The notes below the pieces were generated by a model. The model did no database searches. It saw nothing but the letters and a program-made list of their open reading frames with translations, and had not been told where the DNA came from. A program made the translations under genes and the position numbers. From an uncultured Phascolarctobacterium sp. (GTDB lineage Bacteria; Bacillota; Negativicutes; Acidaminococcales; Acidaminococcaceae), in the NCBI RefSeq assembly GCF_900753045.1, contig NZ_CAADXO010000061.1, positions 3,494-67,493 on the forward strand: DNA of 64,000 nt, written 5' to 3'. This document shows, piece by piece, positions 43,209 through 50,512 of this stretch (positions are counted from its first letter, which is position 1; every line of letters starts with the position of its first letter).

Positions 43209-43237
43209 ACCCCCGTCCGTCAGGGCGGGGGTTTTTG
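43209..43237. terminator. Terminator of the ATP synthase operon
   Basis: GC-rich stem ACCCCCGTC-CGTCAG-GGCGGGGGT followed by T5. A preceding A6 tract lets it work also for the convergent MarR gene. Confidence 0.85.
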
Positions 43238-43252
43238 TATTGTAATGCTAAT

Positions 43253-43675
43253 CTACCATTTCTTTTGATTTTCAATAATTTTTTTGAGAGTAGTTAAAAA
43301 CTGCTTACATTCAGTTTCCGGGATATCTGTCAGTTCATCTTTGTCGATATCACTTAATACCTGATGAATCCATAGAGCTTTTTCACTGCCGTTTTCTGTC
43401 AGGTAAATTAAGCTGGAACGCTGGTCTGTAGGGTGATGCTTCTTATAAATCAGATTATCCTTTTCCATACGCTTCAACAAGGTTGTGATAGTAGACTTGT
43501 CAAGGAAACAACCTTCGCTGATAGTGCGTTGTGTGCAGCCGTCATTCCCAAGTAAAAATTCCAAGATTTTTGGTTGACCAGGTAATAAATTAACCTGCGG
43601 TAATTGTTGGCTGAGCTGACGATTAGAACGTAAAAATGCTTCTAAAAGTAATAAATGTAATTTTTCCATACTCAT
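43253..43675 (-). CDS. MarR-family transcriptional regulator
   Basis: A 140-residue winged-helix repressor: QRTISEGCFLDKSTITTLLKRM as recognition helix (first 20 residues shown by position 62-83), wing RSSLIYLTENG, and flanking dimer helices. Its ATG overlaps the stop of the upstream esterase by 4 nt (ATGA), so the two are one transcript. It probably represses its own operon through a 16-bp palindrome at the esterase promoter. The ligand is unknown. Confidence 0.9.
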   Translation of the reverse strand: MSMEKLHLLLLEAFLRSNRQLSQQLPQVNLLPGQPKILEFLLGNDGCTQRTISEGCFLDKSTITTLLKRMEKDNLIYKKHHPTDQRSSLIYLTENGSEKALWIHQVLSDIDKDELTDIPETECKQFLTTLKKIIENQKKW

Positions 43676-44682
43676 TTTTTTAAATGTTTATCATAAAAAG
43701 CAATGACGATGTCCATAATTTCCGGTTGTACCCAGTACGGACCACCGTGTGCTGCTCCTTTTACAAGATAGCGTATTGCTTCAATGTTATGCTTAGCAAG
43801 CTCTTCATGTAAAAGCTCAGTCTGGCTGGGAGAAACGAGAACATCGGCGTCACCATGCATTAAAAGGAAGGGGGCAGTTTTTTTGCTGATATAGGTTAAA
43901 GGGTTAGCAGCCTTGGAGCCTTCGGGATTAGCATTGATACCGTCGTCCTTGCCGCCGAAAACAGGGGAGCCGTTTACCCAGAGCGCTTCAGTTGCTGCAG
44001 CGCTTTCGTGAGTTTTTTGTACGGCTTTGTTGTAATCTGCGCCGATTTTTGTAACATCAGAAACGCCGTAAACGTCAACAACTGCTTGTACATCACTACT
44101 GTAGTTTAGATTATCGCCTTTGTCGAAGCTTTTAACACCATTGGTTGTTCCGGCCATGGCTGCAAGATAACCGCCTGCACTGCCACCAAAAACGCCGATA
44201 TGTTGTGCATCAATGGAGAATTTTTCAGCATTGGCGCGCAGAAAACGTACAGCGGACTTTACATCCTCAAGCGGTGCAGGGAAGGTGGAGGTAGGGGCAA
44301 CACGATACGTCATGCTGGCAACAACATAGCCGTGTTCGGCAAGGTCAAGCCATTGCTGCATATAGCCATCCTTGTTGGCGTTGATGAAGCCGCCGCCGTT
44401 GATGTATAAAATTACAGGATGCGGTTTTTTATCCTGCGGAATTACAAGATGCATAGTAAGTGCCTTATTGGTGTAACCACGGTCCGGAACTTGAGCGTAT
44501 ACTACATTGGAAACGAGTTGCACAAAGGGACGTGAGGTATCTTTTAGTTCTAAATTAATAGTTGGAGTGCCTGTTCTGGTAAGAGCAACATTTTGCTCAC
44601 CGGCAAAGGCAGGAGTGTTATTGGAAAATGTTAGCATAGTAGTGCTTAAAGCAAGCGTACTTAAAATAGCTTTAATGTTCAT
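43672..44682 (-). CDS. Secreted alpha/beta-hydrolase (BD-FAE/esterase type)
   Basis: A 336-residue exported hydrolase. Signal peptide (about 1-25, cleavage near AFA-GE). Oxyanion-hole region YINGGGFIN near 95, nucleophile GGSAGGY (GxSxG) near 160, acid in MHGDADVLVS, and catalytic His in GAAHGGPYW. It resembles the lipase/esterase and BD-FAE (bifunctional feruloyl/acetyl esterase) group. ATG 44682 follows AAAGGACTG. It is translationally coupled to the downstream MarR gene. The natural substrate is unknown. Confidence 0.85.
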   Translation of the reverse strand: MNIKAILSTLALSTTMLTFSNNTPAFAGEQNVALTRTGTPTINLELKDTSRPFVQLVSNVVYAQVPDRGYTNKALTMHLVIPQDKKPHPVILYINGGGFINANKDGYMQQWLDLAEHGYVVASMTYRVAPTSTFPAPLEDVKSAVRFLRANAEKFSIDAQHIGVFGGSAGGYLAAMAGTTNGVKSFDKGDNLNYSSDVQAVVDVYGVSDVTKIGADYNKAVQKTHESAAATEALWVNGSPVFGGKDDGINANPEGSKAANPLTYISKKTAPFLLMHGDADVLVSPSQTELLHEELAKHNIEAIRYLVKGAAHGGPYWVQPEIMDIVIAFYDKHLKK

Positions 44683-44703
44683 GAAAATCAGTCCTTTCTT
44701 AAG

Positions 44704-44732
44704 ATGATAGTTTGAATTCAAACTAAATTCAA
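44704..44732 (-). promoter_or_regulatory. Esterase-marR promoter with palindromic operator in the spacer
   Basis: Minus strand: -35 TTGAAT (44727-44732), 17-nt spacer, -10 TATCAT (44704-44709). The perfect 16-bp palindrome AGTTTGAATTCAAACT (44709-44724) fills the spacer, an ideal site for the coupled MarR repressor. Confidence 0.7.
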
Positions 44733-44932
44733 GGATAGTCTATACTATTTTTCATGAGTTGTCAAGATGATAATAAAATTGTCTACGCTATTTTCGAGAG
44801 CAGAAAAGTAAGAAGTAAACAACGGTCTTGTATACATTTCCCTTCCTCTCCCCAAATGGTGCTATTTGTGGTATTATTTACATAGTGTCGTTTGGCACTG
44901 CTTACCAAAGCTTATACAAGGAGTGATAGATT

Positions 44933-46339
44933 ATGACAACTGCAAAGGAATTGCAAAAGAATTTGACATGGGAATTCCCCCATATCGCTAAGAAGAACAC
45001 TGCTGCCAAGGAAGCAGCGTTTGCATACTGCGAAGGCTACAAGGAATTTTTGAATACAGCAAAGACCGAGCGTGAATTTACCGCCAAGGCTGTAGAAAAG
45101 CTGGCTGCTGCAGGCTATGTTCCCTTCGAAGAAGGCAAGGAATATAAACCCGGCGACAAGGTTTATTTTGTAAACCGCGGCAAATCTCTGGCTATGTCCA
45201 CCTTCGGCACCGCACCGTTGGAGGCAGGCGTGCGCCTGAACGCTGCGCATATCGATTCTCCGCGTCTGGATTTAAAACCGAATCCGGTATACGAAAACCA
45301 TGAGATGGCTTATTTCAAAACACATTATTACGGCGGTATCCGCAAATACCAATGGGTAACCGTGCCTTTGGCTATGCATGGCGTTATCATCAAAAAGAAC
45401 GGTGAGATGGTAAAGGTCTGCGTGGGCGAAAACGCCGGCGATCCTGTTTTCTGTGTAACCGATTTGCTGCCGCATCTTGGTGCTAAGCAGAACGAGCGCA
45501 AGCTGAGCGAAGGCATTAAGGGCGAGGAGCTGAACATTGTTATCGGCAGCCTGCCTTTTGTTGACGAAAGCGAAGAGGAAGGCGTAAAAGATGCCGTTAA
45601 GCTGAACGCGCTGGCTCTGCTCAACGAAATGTACGGCATTACCGAGCATGACTTTATGCGTGCGGAAATTGAATTTGTTCCCGCAACCAAGGCGCAGGAC
45701 GTTGGCCTGGACCGCAGCCTGATCGGTGCTTACGGCCAAGATGACAAGGTTTGCGCTTATACCGCGCTGACTGCGGAAATTGATACTAAAGCGCCGTACT
45801 ACACCACTGTTACGGTTTTGGCAGATAAAGAAGAAATCGGTTCCTACGGCAACACCGGCCTGAATTCTGATTTCGTGCTGCACTATCTGGAGGACTTGGC
45901 AGCAACTCAGGGTGCCAACATCCGCAAGCTGCTGCGCAATACTACCGCACTTTCCTCCGATGTTAACGGTGCCTACGACCCGAGCTTTGCTTCCGTATAT
46001 GAAGAACGCAACAGCTGCTTCGTCAACAAAGGACCTGTACTGACCAAATATACCGGTGCGCGCGGCAAATCCGACTCCAATGATGCCAGTGCCGAAACAA
46101 TGGCCAAGGTTATCAGCATTATGGACGAGGCTGAGGTTTTCTGGCAGATCGGTGAGCTGGGCGCTGTAGACGAAGGCGGCGGCGGTACCGTTGCATTGTA
46201 TGTTGCTTCTATGGATATGGATGTTGTCGATCTTGGTGTGCCTATTCTGTGCATGCATTCTCCGTTCGAGCTGAGCTCTAAGCTAGATGTTTATTACACC
46301 TATAAAGCATTCGCTGCTTTCCTGGAGAGCGACAAATGA
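44933..46339 (+). CDS. M18-family aminopeptidase
   Basis: A 468-residue cytosolic metallo-aminopeptidase (M18, aspartyl aminopeptidase type). Zinc and catalytic motifs: AAHIDSPRLDLKPNPVYE, DKEEIGSYGNTG, and the C-terminal MHSPFELSSKLDVYYTYKAF. Dodecameric enzyme in relatives. GGAGTGA lies upstream of the ATG. The stop overlaps by 3 nt the ATG of an interrupted frame downstream (46336), which suggests that the two were once coupled. Confidence 0.95.
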   Translation: MTTAKELQKNLTWEFPHIAKKNTAAKEAAFAYCEGYKEFLNTAKTEREFTAKAVEKLAAAGYVPFEEGKEYKPGDKVYFVNRGKSLAMSTFGTAPLEAGVRLNAAHIDSPRLDLKPNPVYENHEMAYFKTHYYGGIRKYQWVTVPLAMHGVIIKKNGEMVKVCVGENAGDPVFCVTDLLPHLGAKQNERKLSEGIKGEELNIVIGSLPFVDESEEEGVKDAVKLNALALLNEMYGITEHDFMRAEIEFVPATKAQDVGLDRSLIGAYGQDDKVCAYTALTAEIDTKAPYYTTVTVLADKEEIGSYGNTGLNSDFVLHYLEDLAATQGANIRKLLRNTTALSSDVNGAYDPSFASVYEERNSCFVNKGPVLTKYTGARGKSDSNDASAETMAKVISIMDEAEVFWQIGELGAVDEGGGGTVALYVASMDMDVVDLGVPILCMHSPFELSSKLDVYYTYKAFAAFLESDK

Positions 46340-47025
46340 ATACCCTTAACGAGCTTTGGCAGGCAGAGAAAAAGCAGCGTGTTTGAGTTTTATGCAATGA
46401 AAACGAAATTGCCGGCTTGCAGGCACAGGGGCTGCCTGTGAGCTGCGAGGACAGCCTGCTTTCGATGCAGCACCTGAAAATGGCACGCCTGGAGGCAGAG
46501 CGCCGCCATAAACTGAATGAAGGCTTACAGGTTTTTACGATTACGCCGGAGCCTGTGCAGGCGACGGAAGCGGAGCGTGCGTTGATTTATGCCATGCTTG
46601 TGCGCTGCCGTAAGGTTATCAGCTGCCGTGATAAGCTAGAGGATATGCTGAAATTTGACGACCGCGAAGGCTGGGCAGCTTATAAGCAGGAGTATGAAAA
46701 TAAAGTGCTCGATGTATATAAGGCTACGTGGCGTGACGCAGAAGTCTATCCTTATAATATCATTGATAATATCAAAGAGTACAATAAAAACGAAAGCTAT
46801 ATTTTAAAGCAGCTTTACTGGCATTTAGCAGAGCGCACTCCGGGCAGAATTAACGACGGTGACGCTAGGATGATCAACGAGCTGCGTAAAATGTTCTGCG
46901 ATTTGAGCGTGAGCCTTTTGCAGGCAGATGTGGTTGTAGTTAGCGAGGGCCTGGATGATGCAGAGCTTTTGGCTTTGGCAACCAAATTTATGTGGCACGG
47001 TGAGGCAAGAGTAGAGCGTTTGTGA
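46336..47025 (+). pseudogene. Unrecognised 229-codon frame broken by an in-frame TGA
   Basis: The frame opens with ATG 46336, overlapping the aminopeptidase stop. It reads MNTLNELWQAEKKQRV, then TGA (46384-46386), and continues in the same frame for 212 codons to 47025. The downstream part is helical and charged with no recognised domain (MLVRCRKVISCRDKLEDM, NIIDNIKEYNKNESYILKQ). Translation could restart at TTG 46417 or GTG 46438, but no ribosome site is convincing. Options are a recent nonsense mutation, a sequencing error, or read-through; no selenocysteine element was recognised. A terminator follows, so the unit is intact otherwise. Confidence 0.5.
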
Positions 47026-47074
47026 GTGCAGGAAGGATTGCCCTAAAATATATAGCAGTCATATCGCAATAAAC

Positions 47075-47108
47075 AAAACACCCGAAGTTGTAATGGCTTC
47101 GGGTGTTT
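47075..47108 (+). terminator. Terminator after the interrupted frame
   Basis: AAACACCCGAAG-TTGTAATGG-CTTCGGGTGTTT stem, T-rich end. Confidence 0.8.
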
Positions 47109-47211
47109 GCATATATACTTATAAATAACTTTTGATATTCCAGAGCATATAAAGCGGTAAGCTGACGGTTTTCGTATCATCAGAATCGTTAATGCCGATG
47201 TTTTTGCATTT

Positions 47212-47307
47212 TTCCTATGAAAAATGTACTCGCACGCACAAAGTTCCTATGAAAAATGCAATTTTAGTTGCAAACTTCCTAGGAAAAATGCAAATAAACG
47301 TCAACAG
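47212..47307. repeat. Three 32-bp-spaced dyad sites
   Basis: TTCCTATGAAAAATG at 47212 and 47244 and TTCCTAGGAAAAATG at 47276, exactly 32 bp apart, each followed by about 17 variable bases. The sites are palindromic in the core (TTCCTAGGAA is perfect in the third; in the first, 8-bp arms CATTTTTC/GAAAAATG surround CTAT). They lie 90-155 bp before a TATAAT. They probably bind a protein on the same helix face. Confidence 0.6.
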
Positions 47308-47447
47308 GCGGTTTTTGCGTTTTGTCACAGATTTTTCCTTGCATATTAAACTTGCTTATAGTAGACTATAATATGTAGAACTAGGCAAGGCCGCTAAGCT
47401 TCTTGAGAAGAAGCACAAGATATATAAGTAAGGACGGTGACTGTAAG

Positions 47448-47633
47448 ATGGCTGATATCGTAGAAAGTCTGGCAGGAAACAAAATGCTGATGCTGAAGCA
47501 GGATATAGCTTTTTTGCGCAAGCGTCTGGCGGAATGTGCTGATGAGGATGCTAAAAAGGCTATCCGCAGGGAATTAATGGAGAAGGAAACCTATTATAAT
47601 ATTTTAGCAGACCGCCAGCGGGTGAATTTCTGA
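47448..47633 (+). CDS. Small helical protein of unknown function
   Basis: A 61-residue soluble protein, MADIVESLAGNKMLMLKQDI at the start, predicted as two long charged helices (coiled-coil-like; IRRELMEKETYYNILADRQ). No domain recognised. GGACGGTGA lies before the ATG. It sits alone upstream of murA with its own terminator at 47633-47656 between them. The elaborate upstream sites suggest regulated expression. Confidence 0.65.
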   Translation: MADIVESLAGNKMLMLKQDIAFLRKRLAECADEDAKKAIRRELMEKETYYNILADRQRVNF

Positions 47634-47656
47634 GCCGGAAGCAGTGCCGGCTTTTT
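47633..47656 (+). terminator. Terminator of the small gene
   Basis: AGCCGG-AAGCAGT-GCCGGCT stem with T5, starting at the stop codon. Confidence 0.75.
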
Positions 47657-47792
47657 CTTATAAGGTCGGGCGAAATATGCCTGTGGCAAAATTTTCCGGA
47701 TTTTTATTAAGTCTTGAAAAGAGCCTGTGTTTGATGATAAAATATTTGTTACGGAAAAAATTTTCCGACTTCGCATATGCAGGAGGGTTATT

Positions 47793-49058
47793 TTGGAAAA
47801 ACTAATTGTGAAGGGCGGAAACCGCCTCGTTGGTGCAGTTAAAACCAGCGGTGCGAAAAACGCTGTACTGCCGATTATTGCAGCTTCTATCCTGGGAACT
47901 ACCCCAAGTCATCTTGATGAAGTTCCGATGCTGGAAGATGTGCATACTATAAGTGAAGTTTTAAAATGTCTGGGACTGGCTGTAGAATGCAGTCCGGAAA
48001 AGAATGTGCTGGATATCGACAGCACCGAGATAACCTCGTATGAAGCACCGTATGAGCTGGTGCGCACCATGCGAGCGTCCTTTCTGGTAATGGGACCTCT
48101 GCTGGCGCGTATCGGTAAAGCGCGTATTTCTATGCCCGGCGGCTGCGCTATCGGCGCCCGTCCGATTGATATTCATCTCAAGGGCTTTGAGGCTCTGGGT
48201 GTAAAAATCGAACAGGGACATGGCTATATTGAAGCAAGTGCTCCCGAGGGACTGAAGGGTACCAGCATTTATTTTGATTTCCCGAGCGTAGGTGCTACCG
48301 AAAATATTATGATGGCAGCTTCTCTTGCTGAGGGTACTACTATTTTGGAAAATGCTGCCGAGGAACCGGAGATTGTCGATCTGGCCAACTATCTGAATAA
48401 GATGGGTGCCAAAATCCGCGGTGCCGGTACCGATACTATCCGCATTGAGGGTGTAGAGAAGCTGCATGGCGCAGACTATACCATTATTCCGGACCGTATT
48501 GAGGCAGGCACTTATATGATTGCTGCTGCTATGACCGGCGGTGATATTGTTGTGGAAAATGTTCTGCCGGAGCACCAGAAGCCGCTGATTGCCAAGCTGC
48601 GTGAGGCAGGTGCTGTGGTTGAGGAGGATATTGATAAGGTACGCGTTATCGGCAAGAATCCGCTGAAGGCCGTATCTATTAAAACTCTGCCTTATCCCGG
48701 CTTCCCGACGGATATGCAGGCTCAGATGATGGCGATGATGGTTATTGCCGAGGGCCGCAGCAAGGTTACGGAAACTGTTTTTGAGAACCGTTTCATGCAT
48801 GTTGTTGAGCTGAACCGCATGGGTGCGCAGATTTCTACCGAAGGCCGCAGTGCCGTTATCGACGGTCCCTGCAAGCTGACAGGCTGTGATGTGCGTGCAA
48901 CCGATTTGCGTGCCGGTGCCGCTATGATTCTGGCAGGCCTTGTGGCTGAAGGTACGACACGTATCGGCGATTTGCACCATATTGACCGTGGCTATGAGAA
49001 CATTGTTGCTAAGCTGAAAAATCTGGGTGCGGATATTGAACGCGTAGATGTAGATTAA
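47793..49058 (+). CDS. murA: UDP-GlcNAc 1-carboxyvinyltransferase
   Basis: A 421-residue EPSP-synthase-fold enzyme catalysing the first step of peptidoglycan synthesis with PEP. Seen: LIVKGGNRLVGAVKTSGAKN at the N-terminus, RTMRASFLVMGPLLAR, and the active-site Cys of the GGCAIGARPID loop, where fosfomycin binds in relatives. C-terminal YPGFPTDMQAQMMAMM is normal. TTG 47793 is the start, since AGGAGGG is 5 nt upstream and the frame before it is not conserved-looking. The next gene, mreB/mbl, starts 13 nt later: wall synthesis and cytoskeleton are cotranscribed. Confidence 0.96.
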   Translation: MEKLIVKGGNRLVGAVKTSGAKNAVLPIIAASILGTTPSHLDEVPMLEDVHTISEVLKCLGLAVECSPEKNVLDIDSTEITSYEAPYELVRTMRASFLVMGPLLARIGKARISMPGGCAIGARPIDIHLKGFEALGVKIEQGHGYIEASAPEGLKGTSIYFDFPSVGATENIMMAASLAEGTTILENAAEEPEIVDLANYLNKMGAKIRGAGTDTIRIEGVEKLHGADYTIIPDRIEAGTYMIAAAMTGGDIVVENVLPEHQKPLIAKLREAGAVVEEDIDKVRVIGKNPLKAVSIKTLPYPGFPTDMQAQMMAMMVIAEGRSKVTETVFENRFMHVVELNRMGAQISTEGRSAVIDGPCKLTGCDVRATDLRAGAAMILAGLVAEGTTRIGDLHHIDRGYENIVAKLKNLGADIERVDVD

Positions 49059-49071
49059 GGAGATATGACTA

Positions 49072-50097
49072 ATGTTTAAGAGTATGGATATCGGTATTGA
49101 TTTGGGTACCGCTAACATTCTTGTTTTTGTCAAGGGCAAGGGCGTTGTCCTGAAGGAGCCTTCTGTTGTGGCAATCGACAAGGTGCGCAACAAGGTGCTG
49201 GCTGTGGGCGATGATGCCAGAGAGATGCTGGGACGTGCTCCCGGCAGTATCGTTGCTATCCGTCCGCTGAAGGAAGGCGTTATTGCGAACTATACCGTAA
49301 CGCAGAAGCTGCTTGCTTACGTTATTGAGAAGGTTGCGGGCAAGAGCCTGTTTTTCAAACCGCGTGTTATGACATGTGTACCTATTGGCATTACTTCTGT
49401 AGAAAAGCGTGCTGTTATGGAGGCTACTACCCAGGGCGGTGCTTCCAAAACCTATCTGATTGAGGAACCGCTGGCAGCAGCTCTTGGTGCCGGTATTGAT
49501 ATTTCCGTACCGCGCGGCAATATGGTTGTTGATATCGGCGGCGGTACTACCGATATCGCTGTGCTGAGCCTTGGCGGTATTGTTGTTGATTCTTCTATCC
49601 GTATCGGCGGCGACCATTTTGATGAGGCTATTGTGCGTCATGTGAAGAAGGTACATAATGTGCTTATCGGTGAGCGCACGGCTGAGGAAATCAAAATGAA
49701 TGTTGCTACTGTTATTGCTGACGGACGCAATGAGTCTATTACTGTACGCGGCCGTGATATGGTTACCGGCCTGCCGACCACGTTCAGCGTAAGCTCTGAG
49801 GATTGCCGTGTGGCATTGGAGGATGCTGTTGCTTCTCTGATTGCTACCGTGCGCGGTGTTCTGGAAAAGTGCCCGCCGGAGCTGGCTGCGGATATTGTTG
49901 ATAACGGTATTTATCTGACCGGCGGCGGTGCGTTGCTTGATGGTCTGGCTGAGATTATGCAGCGTGAAACCGGTATTACTACGCATATTGCCGATGATCC
50001 GTTGGAGTGTGTGGCTCTTGGCACCGGCAAGGCGCTGGAGAATCTGGATAAGCTGCATCCTGGTACTGTTTATACTGCGTCTAATCTGGTTGATTGA
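49072..50097 (+). CDS. MreB/Mbl rod-shape actin homologue
   Basis: A 341-residue bacterial actin. Phosphate 1 GIDLGTANILVFVKGKG, phosphate 2 VVDIGGGTTDIAVLSL, EEPLAAALGAG, and the adenosine loop LTGGGALLDGL are present. It organises wall elongation beneath the inner membrane. Whether it is MreB or Mbl cannot be told; in Bacillus mbl lies near the second murA region (spoIIID-mbl). GGAGATATG is near the start. Cotranscribed with murA, closed by a terminator. Confidence 0.92.
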   Translation: MFKSMDIGIDLGTANILVFVKGKGVVLKEPSVVAIDKVRNKVLAVGDDAREMLGRAPGSIVAIRPLKEGVIANYTVTQKLLAYVIEKVAGKSLFFKPRVMTCVPIGITSVEKRAVMEATTQGGASKTYLIEEPLAAALGAGIDISVPRGNMVVDIGGGTTDIAVLSLGGIVVDSSIRIGGDHFDEAIVRHVKKVHNVLIGERTAEEIKMNVATVIADGRNESITVRGRDMVTGLPTTFSVSSEDCRVALEDAVASLIATVRGVLEKCPPELAADIVDNGIYLTGGGALLDGLAEIMQRETGITTHIADDPLECVALGTGKALENLDKLHPGTVYTASNLVD

Positions 50098-50125
50098 TGC
50101 TTGGGTATTGATTTTTGATTTTGGG

Positions 50126-50151
50126 AGGAGCTGCCGTTGGCAGCTCCTTTT
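50126..50151 (+). terminator. Terminator of murA-mreB
   Basis: GGAGCTGCC-GTTG-GCAGCTCC followed by TTTT. Confidence 0.8.
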
Positions 50152-50184
50152 GTGTAGATGTGAAGAAGAAGGGCGTATGGTGTC

Positions 50185-50369
50185 GCAATTAATATATTGC
50201 AACCCTTTCGTCTGCTCGCAAAAGCTCGCAGCCACCTCCCCTTTCAGGGGAGATATAAAGTGCTTGTCAAATGCTGACTGTCGCAAGTTAGTCGAACTTT
50301 TATATGCTCCCTGAAAGGGAGCTGGCATCGCCGAAGGCGATGACTGAGGGTTGTGCCACGATATATTAC
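50185..50369. repeat. Inverted pair of 70-bp repeats (MITE-like)
   Basis: The left copy reads, on the complementary strand, CTCCCCTGAAAGGGGAGGTG...AAAGGGTTG. The right copy (50299-50369) is CTCCCTGAAAGGGAGCTGGC...GAGGGTTGTG. They face each other across about 36 bp, making an imperfect large palindrome with AT-rich ends (ATATATT). There is no transposase; it is probably a small non-autonomous repeat element. Confidence 0.65.
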
Positions 50370-50401
50370 TTGCTTTGGCGTTCTCCCTAACTTTCTTGCC
50401 T

Positions 50402-50444
50402 GCCCCTTGGGGAAGGTGCCGAGCGAAGCGAGGCGAAAGGGGGC
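50402..50444. repeat. Third palindromic repeat copy
   Basis: GCCCCTTGGGGAAGGTGCCG, then GAGGCGAAAGGGGGC, is a variant of the neighbouring repeat: a CCCCTTGGGG core and terminal GCCCC...GGGGGC. Confidence 0.55.
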
Positions 50445-50512
50445 TGTGTGCAGACAATGCTCTAACGTATTCTTCAATCTTCTACTAGTTTTTCTTTTAA
50501 GAGGTCCTATAC

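Larger units (their letters stand above)
47026..47447. other. 422-nt intergenic region with terminator, three dyad repeats and a promoter
   Basis: It holds a terminator (47075-47108), three TTCCTATGAA-type sites at 47212, 47244 and 47276, and a -10-like TATAAT at 47367-47372. The rest shows no reading frame or conserved RNA motif. Confidence 0.6.
50098..50512. other. 415-nt intergenic region with terminator and repeat elements
   Basis: Terminator at 50126-50151, then two inverted copies of a repeat (50185-50369) and a further related palindrome (50402-50444), then the promoter region of the phosphodiester glycosidase gene. No credible gene. Confidence 0.7.

Noticed and set aside
46384..46386. 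Selenocysteine codon
   Set aside because: No Sec-type motif (such as CxxU or UxxC) and no obvious hairpin right after the TGA; a nonsense mutation is more likely.
47212..47307. Short CRISPR array
   Set aside because: Only three units, repeat core of about 15 bp and AT-rich spacers; no cas genes. Better explained as phased protein-binding sites.
50185..50444. Insertion sequence
   Set aside because: Inverted ends are present but there is no transposase frame; recorded as small repeats instead.
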